This document shows, one piece after another, positions 27,037 through 35,843 of a stretch of DNA of 64,000 nt (the first letter of the stretch is position 1; each line of letters starts with the position of its first letter). Under the pieces are notes generated by a model. That model had not been told where the DNA came from. It made no database searches and saw nothing but the letters and a program-made list of their open reading frames with translations. The stretch is from RYN-230 sp963760405 (lineage in GTDB: Bacteria; Actinomycetota; Actinomycetes; Streptosporangiales; Streptosporangiaceae): assembly GCA_963760405.1 (NCBI GenBank), contig CAVXCV010000001.1, positions 62,001 through 126,000 on the forward strand. Reading direction: 5' to 3'. A program made the translations under genes and the position numbers.

Positions 27037-28422
27037 CTAGAGGCCGTAGCGCAGATTGAAGTAGAGCATGACATCAAGAGCGGTTCTCGTGTTGCCGCCG
27101 AGCATGTCCACCAGCGCCGGGCGCTGCCGGGATGCGATGGCCGCGAAGGCGTCGGCGAAGAACTCGCGGCGGCCCAGATCGCCGGGCTGCTTGTGGAAAT
27201 CACTGACCAGGGAGGGCGTGCAGCGCTCATAGAGCCTGCGGAACTCCGCGGAATCGGACTGCCAGCCCCCGTCGGTCCGGTCGATGTCGTCGAGCGCGTG
27301 CCCGATCTCATGGCACATGACGTCGGGCGCAGCCGATGGCCGCGAGCCCACGATGACCTTGCGCTCGCCATAGGCGCCGGCGCAGGCATCCCAGGTCGCC
27401 CGGCCGGACGGCAACTCCACCCCGCGCAGCCGGGCCATGTCGTCCAGTTCCGGGACGCCGCCCTCGCCGACGTGGATCGCGTCCAGGCCGTCAGCCAGGA
27501 TCTCCTTGATCGATTCCGGCAGCTCGGCCAGCCGGTTGACGGCGCGGACGACCTGCGGAGACGGCACAGTGGCGGCGGACCACTCCCGGTGCAGCACTTG
27601 TTCCAGCAGCCCGCAGTCCCGGTTGCCTTCCGCGGCCTGCCGCGCGTGCGCCACCTCGTACCAGGGCATCCGGTCCGCGCTGGCGTCGGCCCGCTGCGCC
27701 CGGTCCGCCGCGGCCGGCTGCGCCGCCGCGGACTGCGCCGGGTCAGCGCCCTGAGCGCGGCCTGGTGGCTGCCGGATGGCCGCCCGGGCGTCTCCGGACC
27801 GGCGGCTGGCGGTATGGCCGGCAGCCCCGCCCGGGGGCCGGGACGGGGCAGGCCGGCGGTCGCTGGCCGGGGTGAACAGGGAGCCAGTCGTGCCGTCGCC
27901 GGGAGGCGCTGACCCGGCAGGTGGCTCCCTCGGGATCCGCTTCGGCAGCGGCGGCGGGGTGTCCCGCCCCGGGGCCGGGCGGGTGCCCGGCGGCAGGGTG
28001 TCACGGCGCGGCGCAGGCCGGTCCGCGGGTGGCGGCCAGCGTTCACCGGTGCCAGCGGGCGGCCATGGCTCACGCCCGGTTCCGGTGCCGCCCGGGCGCC
28101 CCGCGCTGCCCGGGCCCGGATGGCCGGCCTCGCCCGGGATCCGCTTGGGAAGCTCACCGGAGCCAGGACGGGCCGTCCGGCTAGCGCCAGTAGCCCAGGC
28201 GCTGGTGTCCGTGCCGAACGGCGGGGTGGCGGGCGAGGACGCAGCCTCCTGATCGCGGCGATGCCGCCCGATACCCAGCCGGGAGCTGCCGGTAGCTGTG
28301 CTGCCGGTAGCTGTGCTGCCGGTGGACTGCAGGCCCGCCTGCCCGCTGCCGTGGGAGCGCGGCCGGCCTGATCCTGGCCGCCGGATATACCGGCGGACGC
28401 GATCGAAAAGCCGCAACCCCAT
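27037..28422 (-). CDS. Zinc metallopeptidase, anthrax lethal factor-like (ATLF) catalytic domain
   Basis: The 461-residue product starts MGLRLFDRVRRYIRR with no signal peptide. It has about 215 residues of disordered Pro/Arg/Gly/Thr sequence (repeats such as TGSTATGS and PAPGRDT) and ends in a catalytic domain. HEIGHALD (near residue 371) gives HExxH, and REFFADAF (near 418) supplies the third zinc ligand, the layout of lethal factor/Pro-Pro endopeptidase-type enzymes. The ATG at 28422 has GGGGAG eight bases upstream; GTG 28431 is an alternative. The substrate is unknown. It could act inside the cell or be exported by a non-Sec route. Confidence 0.8.
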   Translation of the reverse strand: MGLRLFDRVRRYIRRPGSGRPRSHGSGQAGLQSTGSTATGSTATGSSRLGIGRHRRDQEAASSPATPPFGTDTSAWATGASRTARPGSGELPKRIPGEAGHPGPGSAGRPGGTGTGREPWPPAGTGERWPPPADRPAPRRDTLPPGTRPAPGRDTPPPLPKRIPREPPAGSAPPGDGTTGSLFTPASDRRPAPSRPPGGAAGHTASRRSGDARAAIRQPPGRAQGADPAQSAAAQPAAADRAQRADASADRMPWYEVAHARQAAEGNRDCGLLEQVLHREWSAATVPSPQVVRAVNRLAELPESIKEILADGLDAIHVGEGGVPELDDMARLRGVELPSGRATWDACAGAYGERKVIVGSRPSAAPDVMCHEIGHALDDIDRTDGGWQSDSAEFRRLYERCTPSLVSDFHKQPGDLGRREFFADAFAAIASRQRPALVDMLGGNTRTALDVMLYFNLRYGL

Positions 28423-28589
28423 ATATCGCACTCCCCAGCGATCGCGTGCCAGAGGGCCAGAGTATGACGAATCATCGCGATCGTCACCTCTAGTGACTCA
28501 CCGTCATTGGTTACGGAACAGTAGCCAGTCCCGTGTGACTCAGTTCATTCCTTGACGAAACTGTGGTAGCTGGGGCTAAGCTTCCGCGC

Positions 28590-28883
28590 ATGTGGCTGGT
28601 CGGTGCGGTATCTGCGCTGCTCACGCTATGTTTGCTGGGCCGCTGGTCACGGCGGCCCAGGCGGCTGGCCCGGCCAGCCGGTTCCGCCGCAGAGGCCGCG
28701 TTCCGCAGGCACCCGGCGGGCCGGGCACTGAACGCGCTGGCGGATGACCCAATGTCACCGGCCCTTCCGTCCGCATCGCGAGACTGGGCCGCGCCGCGGG
28801 GCCCGGACGACGATCCCGAGTTCCTGCGCGAACTGGACCGGGTGATCCGCGGCGATGACCCGGGACCTGGCCGGGACCGGTGA
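28590..28883 (+). CDS. Small membrane-anchored hypothetical protein
   Basis: The product has 97 residues. An N-terminal membrane helix (MWLVGAVSALLTLCLLGRW) is followed by a basic region and a hydrophilic tail ending ELDRVIRGDDPGPGRDR. Nothing in it was recognised. It is divergent from the metallopeptidase gene across a 158-bp, A+T-richer gap. The start is the ATG at 28590; the longer frame from 28563 lacks a ribosome binding site. The RDLDRVI-type tail with DDPEF resembles unnamed actinobacterial small proteins. Confidence 0.55.
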   Translation: MWLVGAVSALLTLCLLGRWSRRPRRLARPAGSAAEAAFRRHPAGRALNALADDPMSPALPSASRDWAAPRGPDDDPEFLRELDRVIRGDDPGPGRDR

Positions 28884-28976
28884 TCCCGGGCCGGGGTTCG
28901 TTGCGGAAAAGATCGTGCCCGTCGGCCGCGTCATCCGGCAGGACCGGCCAGCCCCGGACGGCGCCCGGCAGCCCGG

Positions 28977-30122
28977 TCAATTGAGCCCGGCGTAGGAGTG
29001 CAGCCCGGTGATGAACAAGCTGACCCCGATCATGTTGAACAGCAGGCAGCCGAATCCGGCCAGCTGGATATAGGCGGCCCGGCGGCCGCGCCAGCCCGCG
29101 GTGACCCGGGCGTGCAGGAAGCACGCGTAGACCACCCAGGTGATGAACGCCCAGGTCTCGGTGGGGTCCCAGCCCCAGTACCTGCCCCAGGCCTGGTCCG
29201 CCCAGATCGCGCCGGCCATGATGCCGAAGGTCCAGATGGGGAAGCCGAACACCACGGCGCGGTAGGCGAGCTGGTCGATCCGTTGCGGGCTGGGCAGCAG
29301 CCGGAACACCTCGGGGTTGCGCACCGGCAGGCCCGCCGCGACCCGCCGGGCGTGCCGCTCCGCGAACAGGTACACGACCGCGAGCACCGCGGCCACCACG
29401 AAGGTCCCGACCGCCAGGGTGATCGCGGTCACGTGGATGGCCAGCCAGTAGGACATCAGCGCGGGTACCAGCGGCCCGGCCGGGGTGTAGATGACGGTCT
29501 GCGCCAGGCCCACGATGATCACTATCGGGGCCATGAAGAACAAGCCCAGGTAGTACGGCCGGTACCGGAGCATCAGGCCGAGGAAGAAGAGCACCGCCAC
29601 GCACGAGGCCGCGATGATGAACTCGTACATGTCACCCCAGGGCACCCGGTGCACGGCCAGGCCGCGGGTGGTCACGCCCGCGATGTGCATGGCCACCCCC
29701 AGGGCGGTCAGCGTGATCCCGGCCCGGACCCACGGCCCGGCGGGCGCGCCGCCCCGGCGGGCGAGCCCGCGGAGGGCCCGCAGCGCCCCGCCCGGGGCGT
29801 CCTCGGGAGCGGTACCGGAGGCGGTACCGGGGGCGGAGGCGGTACCGGCGGGCACCGCTGGCCCGGGGGCGTCCGGGCCGCCCGGGGCCGCTGTCACCGT
29901 GCTCGGGGTGCCCGCGCCGACCTCGGCTGGGGCCGTGCTGGCGAGGGCGCCCGCGGTGACCAGCTCCGGTTCCTGGGCGGACGCCGGGGCGGCGGGGGAA
30001 CGCCGGCCAAAGGCGAAGTCAGCCGCGTAGGCGATCACCGCCAGCGAGTACAGCAGCAGGGCGATCATCAGGAAGTGATCGCTGAGCTGGGACAGGCCCT
30101 GGTTCGTAGGCACCGGTCTCAC
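28977..30122 (-). CDS. ccsB: Cytochrome c biogenesis protein CcsB (heme handling)
   Basis: This System II cytochrome c synthase subunit of 381 residues is a multi-pass membrane protein. The WWD-like heme motif (WGRYWGWDPTETWAFITWVVY) and the ligand histidines (HVTAI, LHARVT, LHSYAG) are visible. After the first helix (about 18-36) an insertion of about 80 Ala/Pro/Gly/Thr residues precedes the conserved core. The GTG at 30122 overlaps the resB stop by 4 bp, so CcsB and ResB are made together as the synthase pair. Confidence 0.92.
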   Translation of the reverse strand: MRPVPTNQGLSQLSDHFLMIALLLYSLAVIAYAADFAFGRRSPAAPASAQEPELVTAGALASTAPAEVGAGTPSTVTAAPGGPDAPGPAVPAGTASAPGTASGTAPEDAPGGALRALRGLARRGGAPAGPWVRAGITLTALGVAMHIAGVTTRGLAVHRVPWGDMYEFIIAASCVAVLFFLGLMLRYRPYYLGLFFMAPIVIIVGLAQTVIYTPAGPLVPALMSYWLAIHVTAITLAVGTFVVAAVLAVVYLFAERHARRVAAGLPVRNPEVFRLLPSPQRIDQLAYRAVVFGFPIWTFGIMAGAIWADQAWGRYWGWDPTETWAFITWVVYACFLHARVTAGWRGRRAAYIQLAGFGCLLFNMIGVSLFITGLHSYAGLN

Positions 30123-31804
30123 TCCCCCTCGGGTGTCGTGCTGGCGGGCACCGGGTCTGTCGTGCTGGCGGTCGCCGGGTCTGTGGTGCTGGCGGGCACC
30201 GGGTTCGGCACGTCGGCGCCTTCGTGCCGCTGCCGGAGGGCCCCGGCCAGCCCGGTGAACTCCTCATCGAAGCCGCCCGCCGGGTCGGACCGGGCCAGCC
30301 CGCCGACGTTGACCAGCGTGCGGCCGTCCGGGCCGGGGTAGCCGCGGACGAATACCCGCCTGCGCCGGATGAAGAAGGACAGCAGCAGACCAGCCAGGGC
30401 GGCCAGCCCGGCGATCAGGGCGGCCTGCTGGCCCGGGTCGTAGGTGATGGCCAGGCTGATCCACTGCCGGTAGCCGGTGAAGGTGAGCGTGCCGGCCCCG
30501 CCCGGGAGCCTGATGGACTGGCCGGGCGCCAGCGGCCGCGGCTGGACCGGCAGCACCTGCAGGCCCGCGGTGTTGAGCTGGTACACCGACTGCGGCGGGC
30601 CGGTGTCCTCGCCGAGGTTCCCCTGGTACGCGACCAGGCTCACGATCGGCCGGAGCGGCGCCGGGAAGGCCGACACCAGCTGGCCGCCCTCATCCACCGC
30701 GGTGGGCAGGAACACCCCGGCGAAGGCGAGCTGGTCGGGCCGCGCGTCCGGGACCTTGATCACGCCCTCCGAGGTCAGGCCCGAGGTGCCGACGGCGATG
30801 AACGGCACCGCCTGGTTGAAGACGACCTTGCCGGTGCCGTCGGTGACCTTGAACTCGGGTGCGTACCCGTGACCGATGAGGTACACCTTGGCGCCGTCGA
30901 TGTTCAGCGGGTGATTGACCCGGAGGTCATCGTGGCGGGCTGGCGCCCCGGGCTGCGCCGAGTAGCTGACGTAGGCGTCGAACGCGGACGGCTGGCCGCG
31001 GAGCTGGCCGGAGGTGACGTAGGAGGCGGTGAACCGGTCCAGGGTGAGGATGAACGGCTGCAGGTCGGCCGAGGACACCAGCCGCCCCGGGTGGAACTCG
31101 TCCAGCGCGGTCGCCGTGTTGGCGAACGTGGTGCCGGACACCAGCAGCCGGTTCGCCTTGTAGCCGAACAGGCCGCCCAGCGCGACCGAGCCGAGCAGGG
31201 CCAGCAACGCCAGGTGGAACAGCAGGTTGCCGGCCTCCCGGCGGTATCCCTTCTCGGCCGAGACCCAGCCGTCCCCGGTGCGGAGCCGGAATTTGCGGCG
31301 GCGGAGCATGGCGGCGGCCGCGCTGAGGGCCGCGTCCGGGCTGAGCGCGGTCTGGTACCGGGCCGACTGGGGCAGCCGGGCCAGGTTCCGCGGGGCGGGC
31401 GGCGGCAGCGCCCGGGCGGACCGGGCCAGCCGGAACGTGCGCGGCACCACGCAGCCCGCCAGGGACAGGAACAGCAGCAGGTAGATGGCGGCGAACCAGG
31501 GCGCCGCGAACACGTTGAACAGCGAGAACCGGGCCAGCCACGGGGCCAGTGCCGGGTGTGAGGTGTAGTACTGCTGCACCGCGGCCGCGTCGACGCCCTG
31601 TTGCGGCAGCAGCGAGCCCGGCACGCTGGCCACGGCGAGCAGGAACAGCAGGATCAGCGCGGTGCGCATGGAGGTCAGCTGCCGCCACGTCCAGCGCAGC
31701 CAGCCCAGCGCGCCGAGTGCCGCTGGCCGGGCCGCCGGGCGGCCAGGGCCCGCCGTGGCTGGCGCCGCGGGAAGCTCGGTGTCCGGGCGTTCGGTCTGGG
31801 TCAT
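30119..31804 (-). CDS. resB: Cytochrome c biogenesis protein ResB
   Basis: This System II partner of CcsB has 561 residues. Helices at about 38-60, 90-110 and 195-215 precede a large extracytoplasmic domain, and a last helix lies near 460-480 (ALIAGLAALAGLLLSFFIRRRRVFVRG). The conserved RTALILLFLLAVASVPGSLLPQ N-terminal motif is present. ATGA overlap with resA at the start and GTGA with ccsB at the end show tight coupling. The C-terminus ends in Thr/Pro/Ala repeats (TTDPATAS). Confidence 0.93.
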   Translation of the reverse strand: MTQTERPDTELPAAPATAGPGRPAARPAALGALGWLRWTWRQLTSMRTALILLFLLAVASVPGSLLPQQGVDAAAVQQYYTSHPALAPWLARFSLFNVFAAPWFAAIYLLLFLSLAGCVVPRTFRLARSARALPPPAPRNLARLPQSARYQTALSPDAALSAAAAMLRRRKFRLRTGDGWVSAEKGYRREAGNLLFHLALLALLGSVALGGLFGYKANRLLVSGTTFANTATALDEFHPGRLVSSADLQPFILTLDRFTASYVTSGQLRGQPSAFDAYVSYSAQPGAPARHDDLRVNHPLNIDGAKVYLIGHGYAPEFKVTDGTGKVVFNQAVPFIAVGTSGLTSEGVIKVPDARPDQLAFAGVFLPTAVDEGGQLVSAFPAPLRPIVSLVAYQGNLGEDTGPPQSVYQLNTAGLQVLPVQPRPLAPGQSIRLPGGAGTLTFTGYRQWISLAITYDPGQQAALIAGLAALAGLLLSFFIRRRRVFVRGYPGPDGRTLVNVGGLARSDPAGGFDEEFTGLAGALRQRHEGADVPNPVPASTTDPATASTTDPVPASTTPEGE

Positions 31805-32412
31805 GCTGGCTGGCCTGCTGCCCTCTCGATCAGGTTCTTCAGGCCGGTGTAGGTCACCTGGCCGATGACCCGCGCGGTGATCCGGCCACTGCGGGACAGC
31901 ACCAGTGTGGTCGGGATGCCCGAGGGGGGCACGGTGTTGCGGAAATCGAGGGCGATGAGGTCGCTGGGATCGTTCAGGCTGGGATAGCTGATCCGGAAGT
32001 CACTCATGAACGCCTGGGCGCTGGCTGGGCTGTCCCTGATGTCGATGCCCACGAACCGGACACCCGCTGGGCTGAAGTGGCTGGCGGCCGCGGCCAGGCC
32101 GGGTGCTTCCTCGCGGCACGGGCTGCACCACGAGCCCCAGAAGTTCAGCACCACCACATGACCGCGCTCCGCGGCCAGGCTCAGCTTGCCGCCACCGACC
32201 AGGGCCCCGGCCACCGGCGGCGCCACCGGGCCGCCGCTGGCCGTGAACAGGGTCGTGCCCGGGCTGCCCGCCACGAAGCTCTGGCCGTTGCTGGCGGGCG
32301 AGCTCGCGGCGACCGAGCCGGTGCAGCCGGCCATGGCCAGCCCGCCGGCCACGGCCACCGCGGCACGCAACAGGCCGGGGACACGACACGCCAGGCGCGG
32401 AGGACGGGACAC
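31801..32412 (-). CDS. resA: ResA/TlpA-type thiol-disulfide lipoprotein
   Basis: This extracytoplasmic thioredoxin keeps apocytochrome c cysteines reduced before heme attachment. The 203-residue product has a lipobox LAMAGC (Cys30) and a catalytic WCSPC (Cys96/Cys99) in VVVLNFWGSWCSPCREEAP. The cis-Pro region is GIPTTLVLSRSGR. The GTG at 32412 has AGGAG nine bases upstream; the longer frame has no signal peptide. It overlaps resB by ATGA. The usual neighbour ccdA, which would supply electrons, is not between them. Confidence 0.9.
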   Translation of the reverse strand: MSRPPRLACRVPGLLRAAVAVAGGLAMAGCTGSVAASSPASNGQSFVAGSPGTTLFTASGGPVAPPVAGALVGGGKLSLAAERGHVVVLNFWGSWCSPCREEAPGLAAAASHFSPAGVRFVGIDIRDSPASAQAFMSDFRISYPSLNDPSDLIALDFRNTVPPSGIPTTLVLSRSGRITARVIGQVTYTGLKNLIERAAGQPA

Positions 32413-32569
32413 CGAGAATGCTCCTACAGGCAGTAGTACCGCGGCCCATTCTGCCCGACGACGGATTCGCCACGGGCTCCGGGGCCGGCCCGCCCGGGCT
32501 CGCCGGCCCGCCGGGTGGCTGGCGTGTGGCTGGCGTGACACAGCTGGTCCGCCTCCAGTGCCGGGCAGC

Positions 32570-33253
32570 TCAGGCTCCTGGCACCTGCGGGCGGCCCGCG
32601 CCTGCTGGCTCGGCGTAGCTCACGCTGGTCAGCTTGTCCCCGGTGTAGCTGAACGACGTGACGCTGGCCAGGGCGCACTGACGGTGCCCAGGGTGGTGCC
32701 AGAGCCGTTTCCCCTCCGCTGCCCGGCGGGCGGTCCAGATCGGCAGCTGGTGGCTGACACAGACAGCCTCGTGGCCGCGGGCGGTGCGGGCCGCGTCGGC
32801 CGCGGCCACCTGCATCCGGGCCGCGATGCTGGCGTACGGCTCACCCCAGGACGGGCGGAACGGGTCGTAGAGATACCGCCAGTTGCCCGGATGGAAGATG
32901 ACGCCGTTCCCCACCCCGGTGGTGGTCCCCTCGAACTTGTTCGTGGGCTCGATCAGCCGCTCGTCGATCTCTGGCTCGAGCCCGAACTGGGCCGCGAGCG
33001 GCGCCGCGGTCTCCCGGGTCCGGTCCAGCGGCGAGGACCGGAGCAGCACCACGTCCCGGCCGGCCAGGAAGCCCGCTGCTGCCTTGGCCATCAGCCGGCC
33101 GTCCTCGGACAGGTGAAAACCAGGCAGGCGGCCGTACAGGATACCGGCCGGGTTGTCCACCTCGCCGTGCCGGACCAGGTGCACCACAGTGACAGCCGTC
33201 CCGGGGTCGAGGTCGCCGGAACCCGCCGCATTCGTCCCGGGATTCTCAGTCAT
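32570..33253 (-). CDS. Histidine phosphatase (phosphoglycerate mutase-like)
   Basis: The 227-residue product has the RHG motif with catalytic His29 (HLVRHGEVDN), the SSPLDRTRETA arginine site and the second histidine in VCVSHQLPIW. The gene is conserved next to resA/resB/ccsB and hemL in actinobacteria (Rv0525-like). The substrate is unknown. The ATG at 33253 gives the natural N-terminus. The next gene in the same direction is resA, about 157 bases away. Confidence 0.88.
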   Translation of the reverse strand: MTENPGTNAAGSGDLDPGTAVTVVHLVRHGEVDNPAGILYGRLPGFHLSEDGRLMAKAAAGFLAGRDVVLLRSSPLDRTRETAAPLAAQFGLEPEIDERLIEPTNKFEGTTTGVGNGVIFHPGNWRYLYDPFRPSWGEPYASIAARMQVAAADAARTARGHEAVCVSHQLPIWTARRAAEGKRLWHHPGHRQCALASVTSFSYTGDKLTSVSYAEPAGAGRPQVPGA

Positions 33254-33622
33254 GGCGGGCACAGCCTACCGGGACACCCTGGTGTGCCCGGGCCGGGGCT
33301 GGTGATCCGCGGTGGCGCCGGGCAAACCAGGAGGGTCTGAAAGGTGAATGCCGGCCGACAGGTACGCTGGTGGCAGCTCGTGGTTGCGCCTAGGGTTCCG
33401 TGCCCTGCCCGCGCCCCGGTCCGGGGCAGTCTGGCCACCACAACGAGGGCAGGGCGGCCTGGACCGAGCGGCGCCAGGCACCGGCCCGCAGCGGCGATCA
33501 GCCCGCTGCCCGGCCGGGCCCACACCTGACGGGATAGAAGCCTCGAGGGCTCTGCCGTTCGTCACGCCCGCGGCTGGCCTGACCGTCACCGCGGGCCCGG
33601 ACCTGGAGCCTGGAGCCGTCCT
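33254..33622. other. 369-bp gap between divergent phosphatase and transporter genes
   Basis: It must hold promoters for the minus-strand phosphatase and the plus-strand EamA gene. No convincing -35/-10 pair, operator or small gene was seen. The plus-strand frame from 33348 that runs into it has no start site support. Confidence 0.3.
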
Positions 33623-34510
33623 GTGAGCGCCACCGCCCTCGCCCTGATCCTGGTCGCCGCCGTGGCTCACGCCACCTGGAACCTGTTCAGCAAGCAAGCC
33701 TCCGCCAGCGGCGCCGCGTCCTTCGTCTGGCTGATGGCCGCGGTGGCGACCGTGGCCTATGCCCCGGTGGTCGCGCTGACCGTGCTGCTCAGCCCGCCCC
33801 GGCTGACCGCGCTGGCCTGGGTGTTCATGATAGGAACCGGGCTGCTGCAGGTCGGCTACTTCCTGTTCCTGCAGGCTGGTTACAGCCGCGGCGACCTGTC
33901 CCAGGTGTACCCGGTCGGCCGGGGTACCGGCGCCCTGCTGGCTGGCCTGGCCGGGATCGTGTTGCTGGGCGAGCGTCCCGGGCCCGCCGGGATCGCCGGG
34001 ATGGTGCTGATCGTGCTCGGCGTGCTGCTGCTCGGCCTGCCCGGCCCGGCGCCAGCGGGCGTCGCCACCCGGGCAGCCCCGAGGCGTACCTGGCGCCCGA
34101 TCGTCTTCCCGCTGGTCACCGGGATGTTCATTGCCGCGTACACGTTGTGGGACAAGTACGCGGTCAGCACGCTCAAGGTGCCGCCCATAGTGCAGGGGTA
34201 CGCCTCGCTGCCGGTGATGGTGGCGCTGCTGGCTCCGTTCGCCCTGCGTGACCGGCGGCGCACCACCCGGGTATGGCGCGGCTACTGGCGCCAGGTGGCA
34301 GGCGCCGCGGTACTCTCCCCGCTGGCCTACATACTGGTGCTGGTCGCGATGAGCTTCACGGCCATCAGCGCGGTCGCCCCGGCGCGGGAGGTCAGTGTCC
34401 TGGCGGGCGTGCTGCTCGGCCGCACGCTGCTCGGTGAGGGCGCGCTGGCGCTCCGGCTCATCGCAGCGGGCGCCATCGCGGTCGGCATCATCTGCATCGC
34501 CGTCGGCTGA
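33623..34510 (+). CDS. EamA/DMT-family transporter
   Basis: The 295-residue membrane protein has about ten hydrophobic helices in two EamA repeats (for example VAHATWNLFSKQASASGAASF at the N-terminus, and FPLVTGMFIAAYTLWDKYAV at the start of the second). It most likely exports small metabolites or amino acids. The GTG start follows TGGAGCC. It lies on the opposite strand between hemL and the phosphatase gene, interrupting a cluster that is often contiguous in other actinobacteria. Confidence 0.87.
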   Translation: MSATALALILVAAVAHATWNLFSKQASASGAASFVWLMAAVATVAYAPVVALTVLLSPPRLTALAWVFMIGTGLLQVGYFLFLQAGYSRGDLSQVYPVGRGTGALLAGLAGIVLLGERPGPAGIAGMVLIVLGVLLLGLPGPAPAGVATRAAPRRTWRPIVFPLVTGMFIAAYTLWDKYAVSTLKVPPIVQGYASLPVMVALLAPFALRDRRRTTRVWRGYWRQVAGAAVLSPLAYILVLVAMSFTAISAVAPAREVSVLAGVLLGRTLLGEGALALRLIAAGAIAVGIICIAVG

Positions 34511-34544
34511 CTGGCCGCGTTCCGCACATCGGGGGCGAGGCGGG

Positions 34545-35843
34545 CTATCGCAGGGCGGTGGCGGCGGCACGGGCGGCGGCGGGCAGGGCAGCGGCGATCT
34601 GCGCCACCGCCTCGTCGTCGTGCGCAGCGGACACGAACCACACCTCGTACGGGGATGGCGGCAGGTAGACGCCCTGGTCCAGCATGGCGTGGAAGAACGC
34701 CGCGTACGCCGCCGCGGACTGGCTGCGGGCATCGTCGAAGTTCCGGACCGGCTGGTCCACGCCGAGGAACACGGAGAACAGGTTGCCGCCCTGCTGTACC
34801 TGGCCCGGCACCCTAGCGTCAGCCAGCGCCGCACCGGCCAGCTTGGCGAGGGTGGCCGAGACCTCATCCAGCCGGGCGTAGACCGCCGGGGTACAGCCGC
34901 GCAAGGTGGCCAGGCCGGCCGCGGTGGCCAGCGGGTTACCGGACAGGGTGCCCGCCTGGTAGACCGGGCCGGACGGAGCGAGCCGGTCCATGATCTCGGC
35001 CCGGCCGCCGAACGCGGCAGCGGGCAGGCCACCGCCCATCACCTTGCCGAACGTGGTCAGATCGCCAGCCACGCCGTCCCGGCCGTACCAGCCGGCCGCG
35101 GTGACCCGGAACCCGGTGAGCACCTCGTCCATGATCAGCAGGGCGCCGTGCTCGCGGCACAGCCCGGCGAGCAGTTCGTTGAAGCCGTCAGCCGGCGGCA
35201 CCACGCCCATGTTGCCCGGGCACGCCTCAGTGATCACGCAGGCGATCCGCCCGCCGTGCGCCGCGAAGGCAGCCTGCACCGCGGCCGCGTCGTTGTACGG
35301 GAGGACCAGGGTGTCCGCGGCGGACGCGCCGGTCACCCCGGGCGAGTCAGGCAGCGCGAACGTTGCCACCCCGGAACCCGCCGCCGCCAGCAGCGCGTCC
35401 ACGTGCCCGTGGTAGCAGCCAGCGAACTTGACCACCAGCTGCCGCCCGGTGAACCCCCGGGCCAGCCGGACCGCCGACATGGTGGCCTCGGTGCCCGAGT
35501 TCACCAGCCGGACCTTGTCCACCGGGGCACGGGCGGCGATCTCCTCGGCCAGCTCGACCTCACCGGCGGTGGGGGTGCCGAAAGAGGTCCCGGCCCCGGC
35601 CGCCTGCTGGACCGCCCGCACCACCTCCGGGTGCGCGTGCCCGAGGATCATCGGGCCCCAGGAGCAGACCAGGTCCACGTAGCGGCGGCCGTCCTCGTCG
35701 GTCAGGTAGGGGCCGGCCCCGGAGCGCATGAACACGGGGGTGCCGCCGACCGAGCCGAACGCGCGGACCGGCGAATTGACCCCGCCGGGGATCACCGAGC
35801 GGGCGCGGCCAAACAGCGCGGCGGACCGGTCATTACCGGTCAC
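34545..35843 (-). CDS. hemL: Glutamate-1-semialdehyde 2,1-aminomutase
   Basis: This PLP enzyme converts glutamate-1-semialdehyde to 5-aminolevulinate. The 432-residue product has the PLP Lys in LTTFGKVMGGGLPAAAFGG (near 266), NSGTEATMSAVRLAR and the substrate-binding PGGVNSPVRAFG. It acts after hemA in the C5 route. The GTG start overlaps the upstream primase-like gene by 4 bp. Confidence 0.96.
   Translation of the reverse strand: MTGNDRSAALFGRARSVIPGGVNSPVRAFGSVGGTPVFMRSGAGPYLTDEDGRRYVDLVCSWGPMILGHAHPEVVRAVQQAAGAGTSFGTPTAGEVELAEEIAARAPVDKVRLVNSGTEATMSAVRLARGFTGRQLVVKFAGCYHGHVDALLAAAGSGVATFALPDSPGVTGASAADTLVLPYNDAAAVQAAFAAHGGRIACVITEACPGNMGVVPPADGFNELLAGLCREHGALLIMDEVLTGFRVTAAGWYGRDGVAGDLTTFGKVMGGGLPAAAFGGRAEIMDRLAPSGPVYQAGTLSGNPLATAAGLATLRGCTPAVYARLDEVSATLAKLAGAALADARVPGQVQQGGNLFSVFLGVDQPVRNFDDARSQSAAAYAAFFHAMLDQGVYLPPSPYEVWFVSAAHDDEAVAQIAAALPAAARAAATALR

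Noticed and set aside
33266..35032. Minus-strand frame of 588 residues spanning EamA and hemL
   Set aside because: It crosses real genes on both strands and has no recognisable fold.
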